Source of the DNA: Methanomassiliicoccales archaeon
GTDB lineage: Archaea; Thermoplasmatota; Thermoplasmata; RBG-16-68-12; SOIM01
Direction: 5' to 3'
DNA length: 48,650 bases
Assembly: GCA_030593885.1 (NCBI GenBank)
Contig: JAUVGH010000015.1
Location: 1-48,650, forward strand
Shown piece after piece: positions 18,643 through 27,870 of this stretch. A program made the position numbers and the translations under genes. Position 1 is the stretch's first letter. Every line of letters starts with the position of its first letter. The notes beneath the pieces are model-generated. The model ran no database searches and was not told the origin of the DNA. It was given only the letters and a program-made list of their open reading frames with translations.

Positions 18643-21600
18643 TTAACTACCTGGGAGCGACCAAGTTCCTAGCAGTGTCGTGTGCACCCAGATGCCCATC
18701 CCTGGTCTGAGTTCAGTCAATGGGCTGCCACTAGGATCGTTCGGATCGAACCACTTCCAGTGCTGCTTCTTGTCCAGTGGGTCGTACCACAGCACCAGGT
18801 CGTACTTCCCGGCCATTCCGTAATTGTCCAGCGCATCCGGAAGCGGTGTGTTCAGGTGCCTTGGGAAGCCCACGAAGTTCCAGTAATCGGATACAATGTC
18901 GTGGTACAGACTGATGTCGGTCATCGCCGAAACGCGTCCCACGGTCACGAAGTCAACGGTTCCAGCGCTTGGCTCCATGGTGACTCGGAGACCCATCGTA
19001 TGGTCCACGTCAGTCAGCGTTCCTCCGGTCGGGGTCCAGGCCTTCCAGACGCCCATTTGGGCATCGAAGGCCTCGATCTTCTTGAATAAATTCGTCAGCT
19101 GGCTGAACACGACTGATGTGGTGGTGACCTGCAACTCGAACGGTAGTGATATTTCGTTAGCTTTCGGATACAGGGTTATGACGAACTTCCCGGCGGTGTT
19201 CATGTTCATCTCTTCGTTGCCGTTGGAGTCGTACGCCCTGACGATGTAGTAGTAGTTGCTCGGATCAGGAATCCCGGTGTTCGGGTCGATGTACTGGGTG
19301 GTTCCGGCAGGCACTGTGGCCTCTGGAACTCCGAAAGCGAACGTGTCCACACTGTTGGCCTTGTAGATATTGTAGCCTACGAGTCCAGTGGATGGATTCT
19401 CCGTCCAGGTGAGCCTCAGGTCAGCGTCACCGTTCCAAAGCTCGACCCACAGGTTACTGGGAGCCTTGACGCTCGATCTTGCCCAGACCATGGCGTTGTA
19501 GAGCAACTGCTTGTCGTCGGTGTTCGACAGCCTCTCCACGAAGTTCGAGATGTAGACCGTGTTGTAGGTTCCTGGTTCATGTGCAATGACCGCACCATAT
19601 GGTCCAGTCGGGGGGCTCTGTAGCGCTCCGTAGGCTCCGCCGGTGAGGTGCGTGGCGTCCCATGGCTCAGGGCCGGTCATGAAGAAACCAGGTGTAAGTG
19701 ATGTGCCGTTCCTTGTGTTGTAGTTCGTCAGTATATTGTAGAACAGCGGATGGTTCTGTGCCGGGTTCTGGACCTCCATGTCGGTGACTCCATACGTCAC
19801 CATGTACTGAGCGGTCCCGTCCATGCCCATAAGCGATCCTAGCTGAACAGCATGGTTAGGCAGCGTATTCGTGTCGAACGTACCGCCGGTCACTATGAGT
19901 CCGTGTCCGTCGTTGACGAAGTTCTTTATCGCTGTCATCTCAGAGGTCGAGAAGTAATGTCCATCCAACACCGGGTTCTCCCCAGAAGTACCTGAGAACG
20001 AGCTCGATATCAGCAGGACATCAGCGTTCATGTCAACTAGCTCTTGATACTGGATGTTCTCCTTGTTGAAGGTGGTCCAGTCAATGAAGACCGGTGTGGT
20101 TCCATATTGTGCCCAGTTCGTATTGAGATTGGCCCATGGTGCCAGGACACCATTGTCAGTTCCCCAAGAATCGAGGACGAACACCTGAACCGGTGGATTG
20201 TTCCTCGCCTTGACCTCGGTACAGACCTCGTTGTTGCTGAGGTCCTCATCAATGAAGCCATTGATATCCGCCCTCATGCAGACGTTGTCATCGAATTCCG
20301 AGGACGGTGTATACTGAAGTGTCACCTTCTGGGAGCCTCCGGCAGCGGTAAGGAATATTGCTGTTGAATCCTGCTGGACCGTGTTCACCAAGAGTTTGAC
20401 ATCGACGTTTTCGTTGTTCTTACCGATGTTCTTGATGGTGGCTGATACGTTCACCGGATATCCGACTCTCGCATAGTTGGGTGCGATTATGTTCTCCGCC
20501 TTCACATCGTGGTCGAAGACCTGGTATTGGGCGTTGACCATCGCGTTGTACAGGAGCTGGTACACATCGTTGTTCGGTGTCCTCTCTGCCGCGAAGGACA
20601 TCATGTAGACGCCCTTGTTGATCACTATCGCGGCCTCCTGACCAGGCGATCTGGCGCAGTACACGCCAGTGCTGAGGTCGCCGGCTGCCCAACTGGTGTC
20701 GATCGGCGTCATTGTGGAGTTGAAAGGCAAAGTGAACGGATCGCTCACACCTTGGACCAATGGATCACCAGCGCAAGATGTCTCAATGTCCATAGTTGTG
20801 ATTGGCTCGTATCTCACATACGTCTGGTCCGTGATGCCCACGAGGCCTGTCAGATCGTTGTTATTCGGAATGTTTTCATTGAACACGGTGCCAGTGAGGA
20901 TTAGCCCATGTCCTTCCAGGGTGTACTGCTCGATCGCTGCCGTTTCCACATCCGTGAACTGGCCGCCCGGAGGAGTAACTCCATCTATGTGGCCTGCAGA
21001 GCTTGAGATCACAAGTGTGTCAGGCTTGGGAGACTGGCCTGATATGGTCGCATAATCGATCCCCGACATATCCAGGCTGGAATAGTCAATGATGACCTGA
21101 TCGCTTCCGAAAGAGAGCCAGTTGGCGTTGAGATGATTCCATGTATCTTTGGCTGCCTGGGTCGATGTTCCCTGTGATCGTACTACATAGATGTAATGCG
21201 CTGGAACGGAGCTAACCGTGACCACCCTGCAATCCTTATTGTTCCAGAGTTCTGTCTCTCCGGACACTGGATCTGCTACCATACACACCCAGTGGATGCC
21301 CAGGATCGTTGCCGCCCAGGTAAGCTGATGAATCACATTACTCCCGCTCAGGATGGACGGAATGTTGCCTGTGTCAACAGTTGAGTTGTCAACAGTCAAT
21401 CTTGTGCCAATGTTGGTCTCATCACTCGAGCCTATATTGTTATATTGCGCCGAGACGATGAGTGGGTTCCCTGGGGGAGAGACGACAGGGAGCGCATCGT
21501 TATTGTTAACGTGTATGTCGTGTGCCAATAACTTCCCGTAGACCACAAGGTCATCAACGAACCATCCTAGCCAATTGGCGTTGTTCATAGTATCGACCGT

Positions 21601-22728
21601 GTCGAACCTCAATTCCAGCTGAACACTGCTGCCAGCATATGCCGATAGGTTCACCGTTTCCTTCCACCAGCTTGAGTCGGTCGAGTCCCAGCCGTCTGGG
21701 TATGGCGTGATCTTATGCCACGTTCCATCGTTCAAGAACATGTGGCCGTTGTCTACCTTGTAAAGTCCCGTATCAGGCTCTCCAGCCAGCAAGTGACGGA
21801 AGGTCACAGCCAGACTGCTTCCGGTGGTGGCATCGATATTGGGGGTCGTCAGATTGCCCATGTTCCGCGTGGATGCGAACAGGTCGCCTGTCATATTAGT
21901 GTAATAGTTGCAGAAATAATCTCCGAACCAAAGATGCCTGCGGCCGTACCACCATCCGGTGGTTGGGCTCTGGTAGAACGGTTGATCGAACATGTTGTTC
22001 ATGCAGTCCTCCTCTCCAGAGCTCAGGTGCCAGAGACCCTCAGGCTCATACAAGTGTCCCTTGTCCCATCCTTCTCGCGACCATCCACCCATCCCGGATT
22101 CCATATCATCACTGAAGAAGATATGTAGTACCTCAACAGTGCTGCTCAATCCAGAATCTCCATTGATGCTCGTCGCATCCGTGGTCATGGTGTCAAGGCT
22201 GATGTTTATGGTGCTTCCCTCGATTGCCGATGCCGAGATCGAAACGAAGACCATTATGTATCGTGTCTGGAACTGGGGTATGATGTAGTTCCCAAAAGGT
22301 GAATTACAGTTGTTCAGGCTGCCCGCGGTCGGAAGTGTGAAGAATCCCGTCGGATTCGTGATCCTGGCCAGCTCACACTCATAGTAACCCTGCAGTTTGT
22401 CAGGCCCCACTATGCCGTTGGAATCGTCCCACAGCACAACACTCGAGACCTCACCTGCCCCGAACGTTCCTCCCAAGGTGAAATCCAATGAACTCACCCT
22501 GACATCACCGCCCGTCGGCATCATCTCTATCCACAGCATCGTCACGTTCGCGTCGCCGGGGAAAGTATGAGTTGACGGTGCGATGTCGTATACCCTTACG
22601 TCCAAATCTCCTGCCGTCGGCGGAGCCACCACAATCATCGGTGCCAAAACAATAACCGCCGCGATCATCATCGAGGTCAAAGCTGCCAATGACCCCACGT
22701 CTTTCATGCCTTCAGAAGCACTTTCCAT
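18643..22728 (-). CDS. Giant secreted protein, paralog group A
   Basis: Signal sequence; DDMESGMGGWSREGWDKGHLYEPEGLWHLSSGEEDC MAM/immune-inhibitor-like region; two GATase1-like segments; FN3 (WVELWNGDADLRLTWTENPSTGLVGYNIYKA); ends KKQHWKWFDPNDPSGSPLTELRPGMGIWVHTTLLGTWSLPGS. Confidence 0.9.
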   Translation of the reverse strand: MESASEGMKDVGSLAALTSMMIAAVIVLAPMIVVAPPTAGDLDVRVYDIAPSTHTFPGDANVTMLWIEMMPTGGDVRVSSLDFTLGGTFGAGEVSSVVLWDDSNGIVGPDKLQGYYECELARITNPTGFFTLPTAGSLNNCNSPFGNYIIPQFQTRYIMVFVSISASAIEGSTINISLDTMTTDATSINGDSGLSSTVEVLHIFFSDDMESGMGGWSREGWDKGHLYEPEGLWHLSSGEEDCMNNMFDQPFYQSPTTGWWYGRRHLWFGDYFCNYYTNMTGDLFASTRNMGNLTTPNIDATTGSSLAVTFRHLLAGEPDTGLYKVDNGHMFLNDGTWHKITPYPDGWDSTDSSWWKETVNLSAYAGSSVQLELRFDTVDTMNNANWLGWFVDDLVVYGKLLAHDIHVNNNDALPVVSPPGNPLIVSAQYNNIGSSDETNIGTRLTVDNSTVDTGNIPSILSGSNVIHQLTWAATILGIHWVCMVADPVSGETELWNNKDCRVVTVSSVPAHYIYVVRSQGTSTQAAKDTWNHLNANWLSFGSDQVIIDYSSLDMSGIDYATISGQSPKPDTLVISSSAGHIDGVTPPGGQFTDVETAAIEQYTLEGHGLILTGTVFNENIPNNNDLTGLVGITDQTYVRYEPITTMDIETSCAGDPLVQGVSDPFTLPFNSTMTPIDTSWAAGDLSTGVYCARSPGQEAAIVINKGVYMMSFAAERTPNNDVYQLLYNAMVNAQYQVFDHDVKAENIIAPNYARVGYPVNVSATIKNIGKNNENVDVKLLVNTVQQDSTAIFLTAAGGSQKVTLQYTPSSEFDDNVCMRADINGFIDEDLSNNEVCTEVKARNNPPVQVFVLDSWGTDNGVLAPWANLNTNWAQYGTTPVFIDWTTFNKENIQYQELVDMNADVLLISSSFSGTSGENPVLDGHYFSTSEMTAIKNFVNDGHGLIVTGGTFDTNTLPNHAVQLGSLMGMDGTAQYMVTYGVTDMEVQNPAQNHPLFYNILTNYNTRNGTSLTPGFFMTGPEPWDATHLTGGAYGALQSPPTGPYGAVIAHEPGTYNTVYISNFVERLSNTDDKQLLYNAMVWARSSVKAPSNLWVELWNGDADLRLTWTENPSTGLVGYNIYKANSVDTFAFGVPEATVPAGTTQYIDPNTGIPDPSNYYYIVRAYDSNGNEEMNMNTAGKFVITLYPKANEISLPFELQVTTTSVVFSQLTNLFKKIEAFDAQMGVWKAWTPTGGTLTDVDHTMGLRVTMEPSAGTVDFVTVGRVSAMTDISLYHDIVSDYWNFVGFPRHLNTPLPDALDNYGMAGKYDLVLWYDPLDKKQHWKWFDPNDPSGSPLTELRPGMGIWVHTTLLGTWSLPGS

Positions 22729-22802
22729 GCTAGCCTCCTCCTTGTCCAGTTCAACAAACGGTCTGGTTCATCTTAGACGAATTCAGTATATTAAGATATT
22801 CA

Positions 22803-22834
22803 CTATAAAAGAATATTGGAACAACCCTTTGACC
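22803..22834 (-). promoter_or_regulatory. Promoter with shared upstream motif
   Basis: Plus strand ctataaaagaatattggaacaaccctttgacc; coding strand GGTCAAAGGGTTGTTCCAATATTCTTTTATAG. Confidence 0.6.
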
Positions 22835-22872
22835 TCCAGTAGTCCGGTTCTTGGAGGCGGAATCCGCTTTCA

Positions 22873-22888
22873 CTATCATGAATGATAG
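22873..22888. promoter_or_regulatory. Inverted repeat upstream of plus-strand TATA box (candidate operator)
   Basis: ctatcat-ga-atgatag, followed by cgttatatacgc TATA at about 22901-22910. Confidence 0.4.
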
Positions 22889-22934
22889 ACACCCGACAGG
22901 CGTTATATACGCACGAGCTAGATTGTCCAAGTGT

Positions 22935-23252
22935 ATGGAGACTTCGGAACGTATAGTCCTATTTCGTGCCGTACCTTTCACCTCCGCGTTCAACGACGCT
23001 CTCAGGATACTCAAGAGCAACGACCTGACCATCGCCGAGTGTGACCCCGATAAGGGATTGATCAAGGCCAATGTAGACGAGAGCATGCCGCTCGAGGATT
23101 ATCAGATCGTTGCGAAGTTCTGGAAGGGCAAGGACAGGATTCTGATCGGGTTGAGAGGTAGCGTCTCGTTCAGCTTTTCCGGAGCGGAGAAGCTCGAGAA
23201 GAAGCTGAAGAGGCTGGAGACCGACTTCAGGCGGTTGGATTACGCCTATTAG
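22935..23252 (+). CDS. Small soluble hypothetical protein (about 105 aa), probably leaderless
   Basis: ORF 22851-23252; TATA box ttatatac at about 22902 lies about 30 bp upstream of internal ATG 22935 (METSERIVLFRAVPFTSAFNDALRILKSNDLTIAECDPDKGLIKANV...), so the shorter start fits better than 22851. Confidence 0.7.
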   Translation: METSERIVLFRAVPFTSAFNDALRILKSNDLTIAECDPDKGLIKANVDESMPLEDYQIVAKFWKGKDRILIGLRGSVSFSFSGAEKLEKKLKRLETDFRRLDYAY

Positions 23253-26200
23253 TCTCCCCTAACATCCCAGAACCCTGGTTGGGTAACGTGTATCCAGATG
23301 CCCATTCCCGGCCTCAGTTCCGTCAGTGGTGAACCGCTTGGATCGTTGAGGTCGAACCATTTCCATTTCTGTTTCTTGTCGGATGCATCGTACCAAAGCA
23401 CGAGGTCGTACTTCCCGGCCATTCCCCAGTTGTCCAGTGCCCCTGGCAATGATCTTGTCTCGAATGATGGATATCCCACGAAGTTCCAGCTGTCGCAGGC
23501 GATATCGGATGTGATCTCAATGCTTGTGAAGACGACCCTTCCCACGTTTATGAGCAGTCCTGTGGATCTCATGTTCACCTTCAGTCCCATGTTCCTGTGT
23601 ATCTGAGTTAGAGCGCCGCCGGTGGGCGTCCATGCTTTCCAAGTGCACGTGAACGGGTCGAACGCTTCGATGGTCTTGTACTGTCCATCAACGGACTCGA
23701 ACGCCACCGATGTGGTGCTGTCCTTGAGCTCGAAGCCAATGGATATCTCGTTGCTGCCTTTGTACAACTGCTGCGCGAACTTCCCGACCCTGTTCAGGTT
23801 CTGCTCTTCGTTTCCCTTGCCGTCGAATGCTCTAACGAGGTAGAAGTAGCTGTTCGCGTTTATGCCCACAGCCTCTGGATCGACCCATATATTGGTTGTG
23901 TTGTCCACGGTCGCGTAGACGTTGTTGAAATCGAAACCGTTCACCGTTGCCGCCCTGTAGATCCGGTAACCTTCGATCTTCGGAGATGTGGCCAAGGTCC
24001 ATTCCAGCCTTACAGTGTTACCATCTTTGTATATCCACAGATTCGATGGCGAGTCAATGCTTGTCCTGCCCCAGACCATCGCGTTATAGAGCAGCTGCTT
24101 GTCGACCACGTTGGAGCTCCTTTCCACGAAGTTGGTGATGTAGACTGAGTTGTATGCACCCGGCTCATATGCGATGACCGCGGCGTTGTCGGTCTGAATG
24201 GACATCGCTTTGTATTGTCCGCCTGCAAGTTGACCTGCCGTCCAGTTCTCCGCCCCTGTCATGAAGAAGCCAGGTGTCAACGTGGTCCCGTCCGAGGTCG
24301 TGTACGTGTCCGAGATCTTATTGAACAATGGGTGGTTCTGCTGTGGATTAAGGACCTGAAGGTTGTTGATTCCAGTCAAGAATGTGTATGTGTTAGTTGG
24401 ATTAAGTCCGAACAGCGGACCGAGATCGACCCCGTGCTTGGGGATCTTGTCAGTGTCGAACGTCAGGCCGGTCGCTATGATGCCGTGCCCTTCCTGAACA
24501 TATCGGATTATCGCATCGACCTCATTGTCCGTGAAGTAGTATCCTGCCAGAACCGGGTTGTCCATGTCCCCTGACCTGGAGCTCGATATCAAGAGAACGT
24601 CGGCGTAGGAGTCGACCAGTTCCTGGTAGTAGATGCTCTCCTTGTTGAACCTGGTGTAGTCTATGAAGACCGGCACGTTTCCGTACAGGTTCCAGTTCGT
24701 GTTGAGGTGATCCCATGGAGCAAGTGCTCCGAAGTCCGTTCCCCACGAGTCCAGAACGTATATCTGAACGGGCGGATTGTTGGTGGCTTCCACTGACATA
24801 CAGTCTTCGTTGTTTGCAGGATCCTGGTCCGTGAAACCGACGATATCGGCGAAGACGCATACCTGATGAATGCCAACTGTAGATGGTACCCAAGTGAAGT
24901 TGACAAATGCCTGGTCCGCATGCAGAAGCGGTATTACCTGCGTGTCAACCGGCGTTCCGTCGATCCTGAGGTCAACCTGAACAGAGGCAAGGTCCTTCTT
25001 GCCGATGTTCGCGACCACTGAACTGATCCTGGCTGGATAGGAAGGTCTCACGAATCTGTTCGAGTTGATGTCCGAGACCTTCACATCGTAGTCGAACGCT
25101 TGATATCGAGACCATACGAAGGTGTTGTAGATGAGCTGGATTTCCGCAGGCGTTGGCGATGCGTCAATTGCGAAGGTGAAATACACGGATCCCTTGAATA
25201 TCGTGATTGCTGAATATCGCTGTCCAGGTGAGTGTGCGCAGTATTGAGCGCCGTCGAGGTCGTCGGTGTCCCAAGACATATCATTATTGGGAGTTGCAGT
25301 CTGCTCGAAACCGTTCTGGAAGACGCCGGGAACGTTGTTGAATATCGGATGAGATGTGCATGTGCCGAGCACCTCGACGTCCGAGATGTTCCCCTTTGTT
25401 GTGAAAGGCTGGTCCTTTAATCCGACCAGACCCACCAAATCGTTGTTGTTGGGCACTAGCTGGTTGAATGCCGAACCTATCGCGACGAAACCGTGGCCTT
25501 CTCTTACATACCTCGCTATGGCCGCCGTTTCCACATCGTCCAATTCAGTTCCGAATGGAGGTCTGAAGTAGAAGCCAGAACCCGAGAGTACCAGCAGGTC
25601 GGCCTGAGTGTTGTTTATCATTTCATAGGTGATTGGATAAAGATCCAACGATACGTAGTCGATCAGAACCGGGTCGGACCCATAGTCGCCCCAGTTCGTG
25701 TTAAGGTGGCTCCACAACGCCTTGGGCCCGTCTGCCTGGGTTCCATATGATCTGAGAATGAGTATCTTCGTGTAAGTCTGAGAAGTTGCCGTCACCATAT
25801 TACACTGTTTGTTGTTCCAGAGAACGCTCTCACCCGGTACGGCGGCGCTTTCCACGCATATCTCGTAGGTTCCTTCCGCCGGCGGAGTCCATTGCATGGT
25901 AGCATTCGTAGTGGCGCCGCTGGCCAGGAATGATATGGTCTTTTGGTCCACCAATGACCCATCCTGGGTAAGATTAACCCTGATGTTGCTCTCATCGCTG
26001 GCCCCTATGTTGGATACTCTGGCCGTGATGTTCTGTAGCGTGAGCGTGACGTAGTCGGCCACACTCAGGTCAGTGACTGCAATGTCATGATCAAGAATCT
26101 CGCCATAGATTACGAGATCATCTATGAACCACCCCAGGAAGAGGTTATTCATAGCGTCCATCGTATCGAACCTGAATTCGAGCTGTACCTGCTTTCCAGC

Positions 26201-27292
26201 ATAGTCTGACAGATTGAGATTGAGCTTCTTCCACTGATCGTCCGTGAAGTTCTGCTTTGATATGAAGTGCAAACCTGCACCATCATTGAGATACACCTGG
26301 GCAAGGTCGAAACCCTGGGACGGCTCCCTGGAAAGGAACTGCCATATGGTCATTGATAGACTGGTCCCTTTTCGTGCATCGATCCACGGCGTGGTCAGGG
26401 TCCCCCAGTTTCGCGTTGGTGTGAGCGGTTTCCCAGTTTCATATGTATAGTAATTGCAGACATAATCTCCGAACCAAAGATATCTGTGGCCGTACCACCA
26501 CGACGTTCTGGCGGTGTGGTAGAACGGCATTCCCCTGACGTTGTTTATGCAGTCTTCCTCATTCGTGCTGAGATGCCACAGGCCAGTGGGATAGACTCCT
26601 CCCAAGTCCCCACCGGAGAACGTCCAGCCGCCTGGACCGTGTTCCATGTCGTCGAAGAAGAACCTCCTGTTGATATCTATCGTCCTGGAACAAGCTGGTA
26701 GTCCAATTACGGTCGCAGCCGAGCTGTCAATCCCACCATTAGGCACGCAAACCCGCAGGTCCCTGTCAGTGTACCTCTGCAAAGGATCGAAGTCCAGGTC
26801 CAAGTACACAATGAAGGCTCGGGATCTGTTCTGTTCTATCACCACTGGCTGTCCTATCAGGGGACCACTGCACTCTCTCATGACGCCGGACGGCGGGAGA
26901 ACATAAGGACCACTGGCATCCTCAGCGATTATGCACTCACCGTAGCTTCTATCCCTGTCAGCATTGTTGTCGCTCCACAGGAAGGTGCGGTTGATACCCT
27001 GGCTTGGAATGCCCCAGGTATCCACCTTAATGCTGTCCAAATTGATGTCCGCGCCCTCAGCCTTCAAGGAAAGCCATACCATGGACAGGTTGACATCACC
27101 TTGGAATGTGTTCGTCAACGGGGCCAGGTTCTCCCAAGTCACGTTCAATGTTCCGGCTGCCGGTGGCGCCTTGACGGTACTTCCTTCATATGGAAACAAG
27201 GATACGATGGATCCAGTTACCATCGCTACCGCCAGAATGAATGATACCGATTTCGATAGGCCACGCCCACTCAGGCTATCGTGATGCGACAT
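23249..27292 (-). CDS. Giant secreted protein, paralog group A
   Basis: ORF to 27343; preferred ATG 27292 (MSHHDSLSGRGLSKSVSFILAVAMVTG) with SD GAGGAGGTTATT. Two GATase1-like segments, FN3, C-terminal KWKWFDLNDPSGSPLTELRPGMGIWIHVTQPGFWDVRGD. Confidence 0.9.
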   Translation of the reverse strand: MSHHDSLSGRGLSKSVSFILAVAMVTGSIVSLFPYEGSTVKAPPAAGTLNVTWENLAPLTNTFQGDVNLSMVWLSLKAEGADINLDSIKVDTWGIPSQGINRTFLWSDNNADRDRSYGECIIAEDASGPYVLPPSGVMRECSGPLIGQPVVIEQNRSRAFIVYLDLDFDPLQRYTDRDLRVCVPNGGIDSSAATVIGLPACSRTIDINRRFFFDDMEHGPGGWTFSGGDLGGVYPTGLWHLSTNEEDCINNVRGMPFYHTARTSWWYGHRYLWFGDYVCNYYTYETGKPLTPTRNWGTLTTPWIDARKGTSLSMTIWQFLSREPSQGFDLAQVYLNDGAGLHFISKQNFTDDQWKKLNLNLSDYAGKQVQLEFRFDTMDAMNNLFLGWFIDDLVIYGEILDHDIAVTDLSVADYVTLTLQNITARVSNIGASDESNIRVNLTQDGSLVDQKTISFLASGATTNATMQWTPPAEGTYEICVESAAVPGESVLWNNKQCNMVTATSQTYTKILILRSYGTQADGPKALWSHLNTNWGDYGSDPVLIDYVSLDLYPITYEMINNTQADLLVLSGSGFYFRPPFGTELDDVETAAIARYVREGHGFVAIGSAFNQLVPNNNDLVGLVGLKDQPFTTKGNISDVEVLGTCTSHPIFNNVPGVFQNGFEQTATPNNDMSWDTDDLDGAQYCAHSPGQRYSAITIFKGSVYFTFAIDASPTPAEIQLIYNTFVWSRYQAFDYDVKVSDINSNRFVRPSYPARISSVVANIGKKDLASVQVDLRIDGTPVDTQVIPLLHADQAFVNFTWVPSTVGIHQVCVFADIVGFTDQDPANNEDCMSVEATNNPPVQIYVLDSWGTDFGALAPWDHLNTNWNLYGNVPVFIDYTRFNKESIYYQELVDSYADVLLISSSRSGDMDNPVLAGYYFTDNEVDAIIRYVQEGHGIIATGLTFDTDKIPKHGVDLGPLFGLNPTNTYTFLTGINNLQVLNPQQNHPLFNKISDTYTTSDGTTLTPGFFMTGAENWTAGQLAGGQYKAMSIQTDNAAVIAYEPGAYNSVYITNFVERSSNVVDKQLLYNAMVWGRTSIDSPSNLWIYKDGNTVRLEWTLATSPKIEGYRIYRAATVNGFDFNNVYATVDNTTNIWVDPEAVGINANSYFYLVRAFDGKGNEEQNLNRVGKFAQQLYKGSNEISIGFELKDSTTSVAFESVDGQYKTIEAFDPFTCTWKAWTPTGGALTQIHRNMGLKVNMRSTGLLINVGRVVFTSIEITSDIACDSWNFVGYPSFETRSLPGALDNWGMAGKYDLVLWYDASDKKQKWKWFDLNDPSGSPLTELRPGMGIWIHVTQPGFWDVRGD

Positions 27293-27378
27293 AATAACCT
27301 CCTCGTTTCGTTTGGTTTTCTCCCCCGATGCCCCTTTCATCAAGAAAGGTAACTTACTGTGATTAGATTGGTCTGAGA

Positions 27379-27387
27379 GTATAAATA
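27379..27387 (-). promoter_or_regulatory. TATA box for the 27292 gene
   Basis: tataaatac on plus (GTATTTATA on coding strand), about 85-95 bp upstream of the start codon; the shared GTCAAAA motif is not seen here. Confidence 0.45.
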
Positions 27388-27414
27388 CTTAGCCTAGAAT
27401 CAGTGGCTTCCACT

Positions 27415-27870
27415 CTAGGAATGGCTCTTGCTTTTTGTATGCTTCTTGACGCCTTCCCCTCTCCTTGCGGCGGCTCCCATTGTCACAAGCGCGAATATCA
27501 AGAGAATCACATTCACTATCAGGCCGATCGAGAACCAGTTGTCGAGGTCCGGGACGCTGATCGAGCTCGGATGGTTCATCCAGGAGAATATGGCTATTAT
27601 CATCTCAATTATCACGAACGGGACCGCGATGAGGACGGCTGTGGACCTTCTGTCTGATGCCAGCGCCTTCAGTTTTGCGGACGGGAGATACCTCTTACAT
27701 CTTGGGCATTTCTCTTCACTGTGCTCGCAAGCCTCGTGCAGTTCGACACCGCACCAGCCGCAGCCGATCGTCTTCTGATCGGCGGCGATCTCGGAGTTGC
27801 AGATCGGACATGCTTCCAGAGGTTCTTCCATCATCCCGACCTCCTCTTCCACGTATGTATCCTCCTCCAT
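27415..27870 (-). CDS. Small membrane protein with N-terminal RING/treble-clef-like zinc finger (C4HC3) and two TM segments
   Basis: CPICNSEIAADQKTIGCGWCGVELHEACEHSEEKCPRC = C-x2-C-x12-C-x2-C-x4-H-x2-C-x6-C-x2-C; TMs TAVLIAVPFVIIEMIIAIFSW and WFSIGLIVNVILLIFALVTMGAA; ATG overlaps the TGA of the upstream gene (TGATG). Confidence 0.85.
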   Translation of the reverse strand: MEEDTYVEEEVGMMEEPLEACPICNSEIAADQKTIGCGWCGVELHEACEHSEEKCPRCKRYLPSAKLKALASDRRSTAVLIAVPFVIIEMIIAIFSWMNHPSSISVPDLDNWFSIGLIVNVILLIFALVTMGAAARRGEGVKKHTKSKSHS

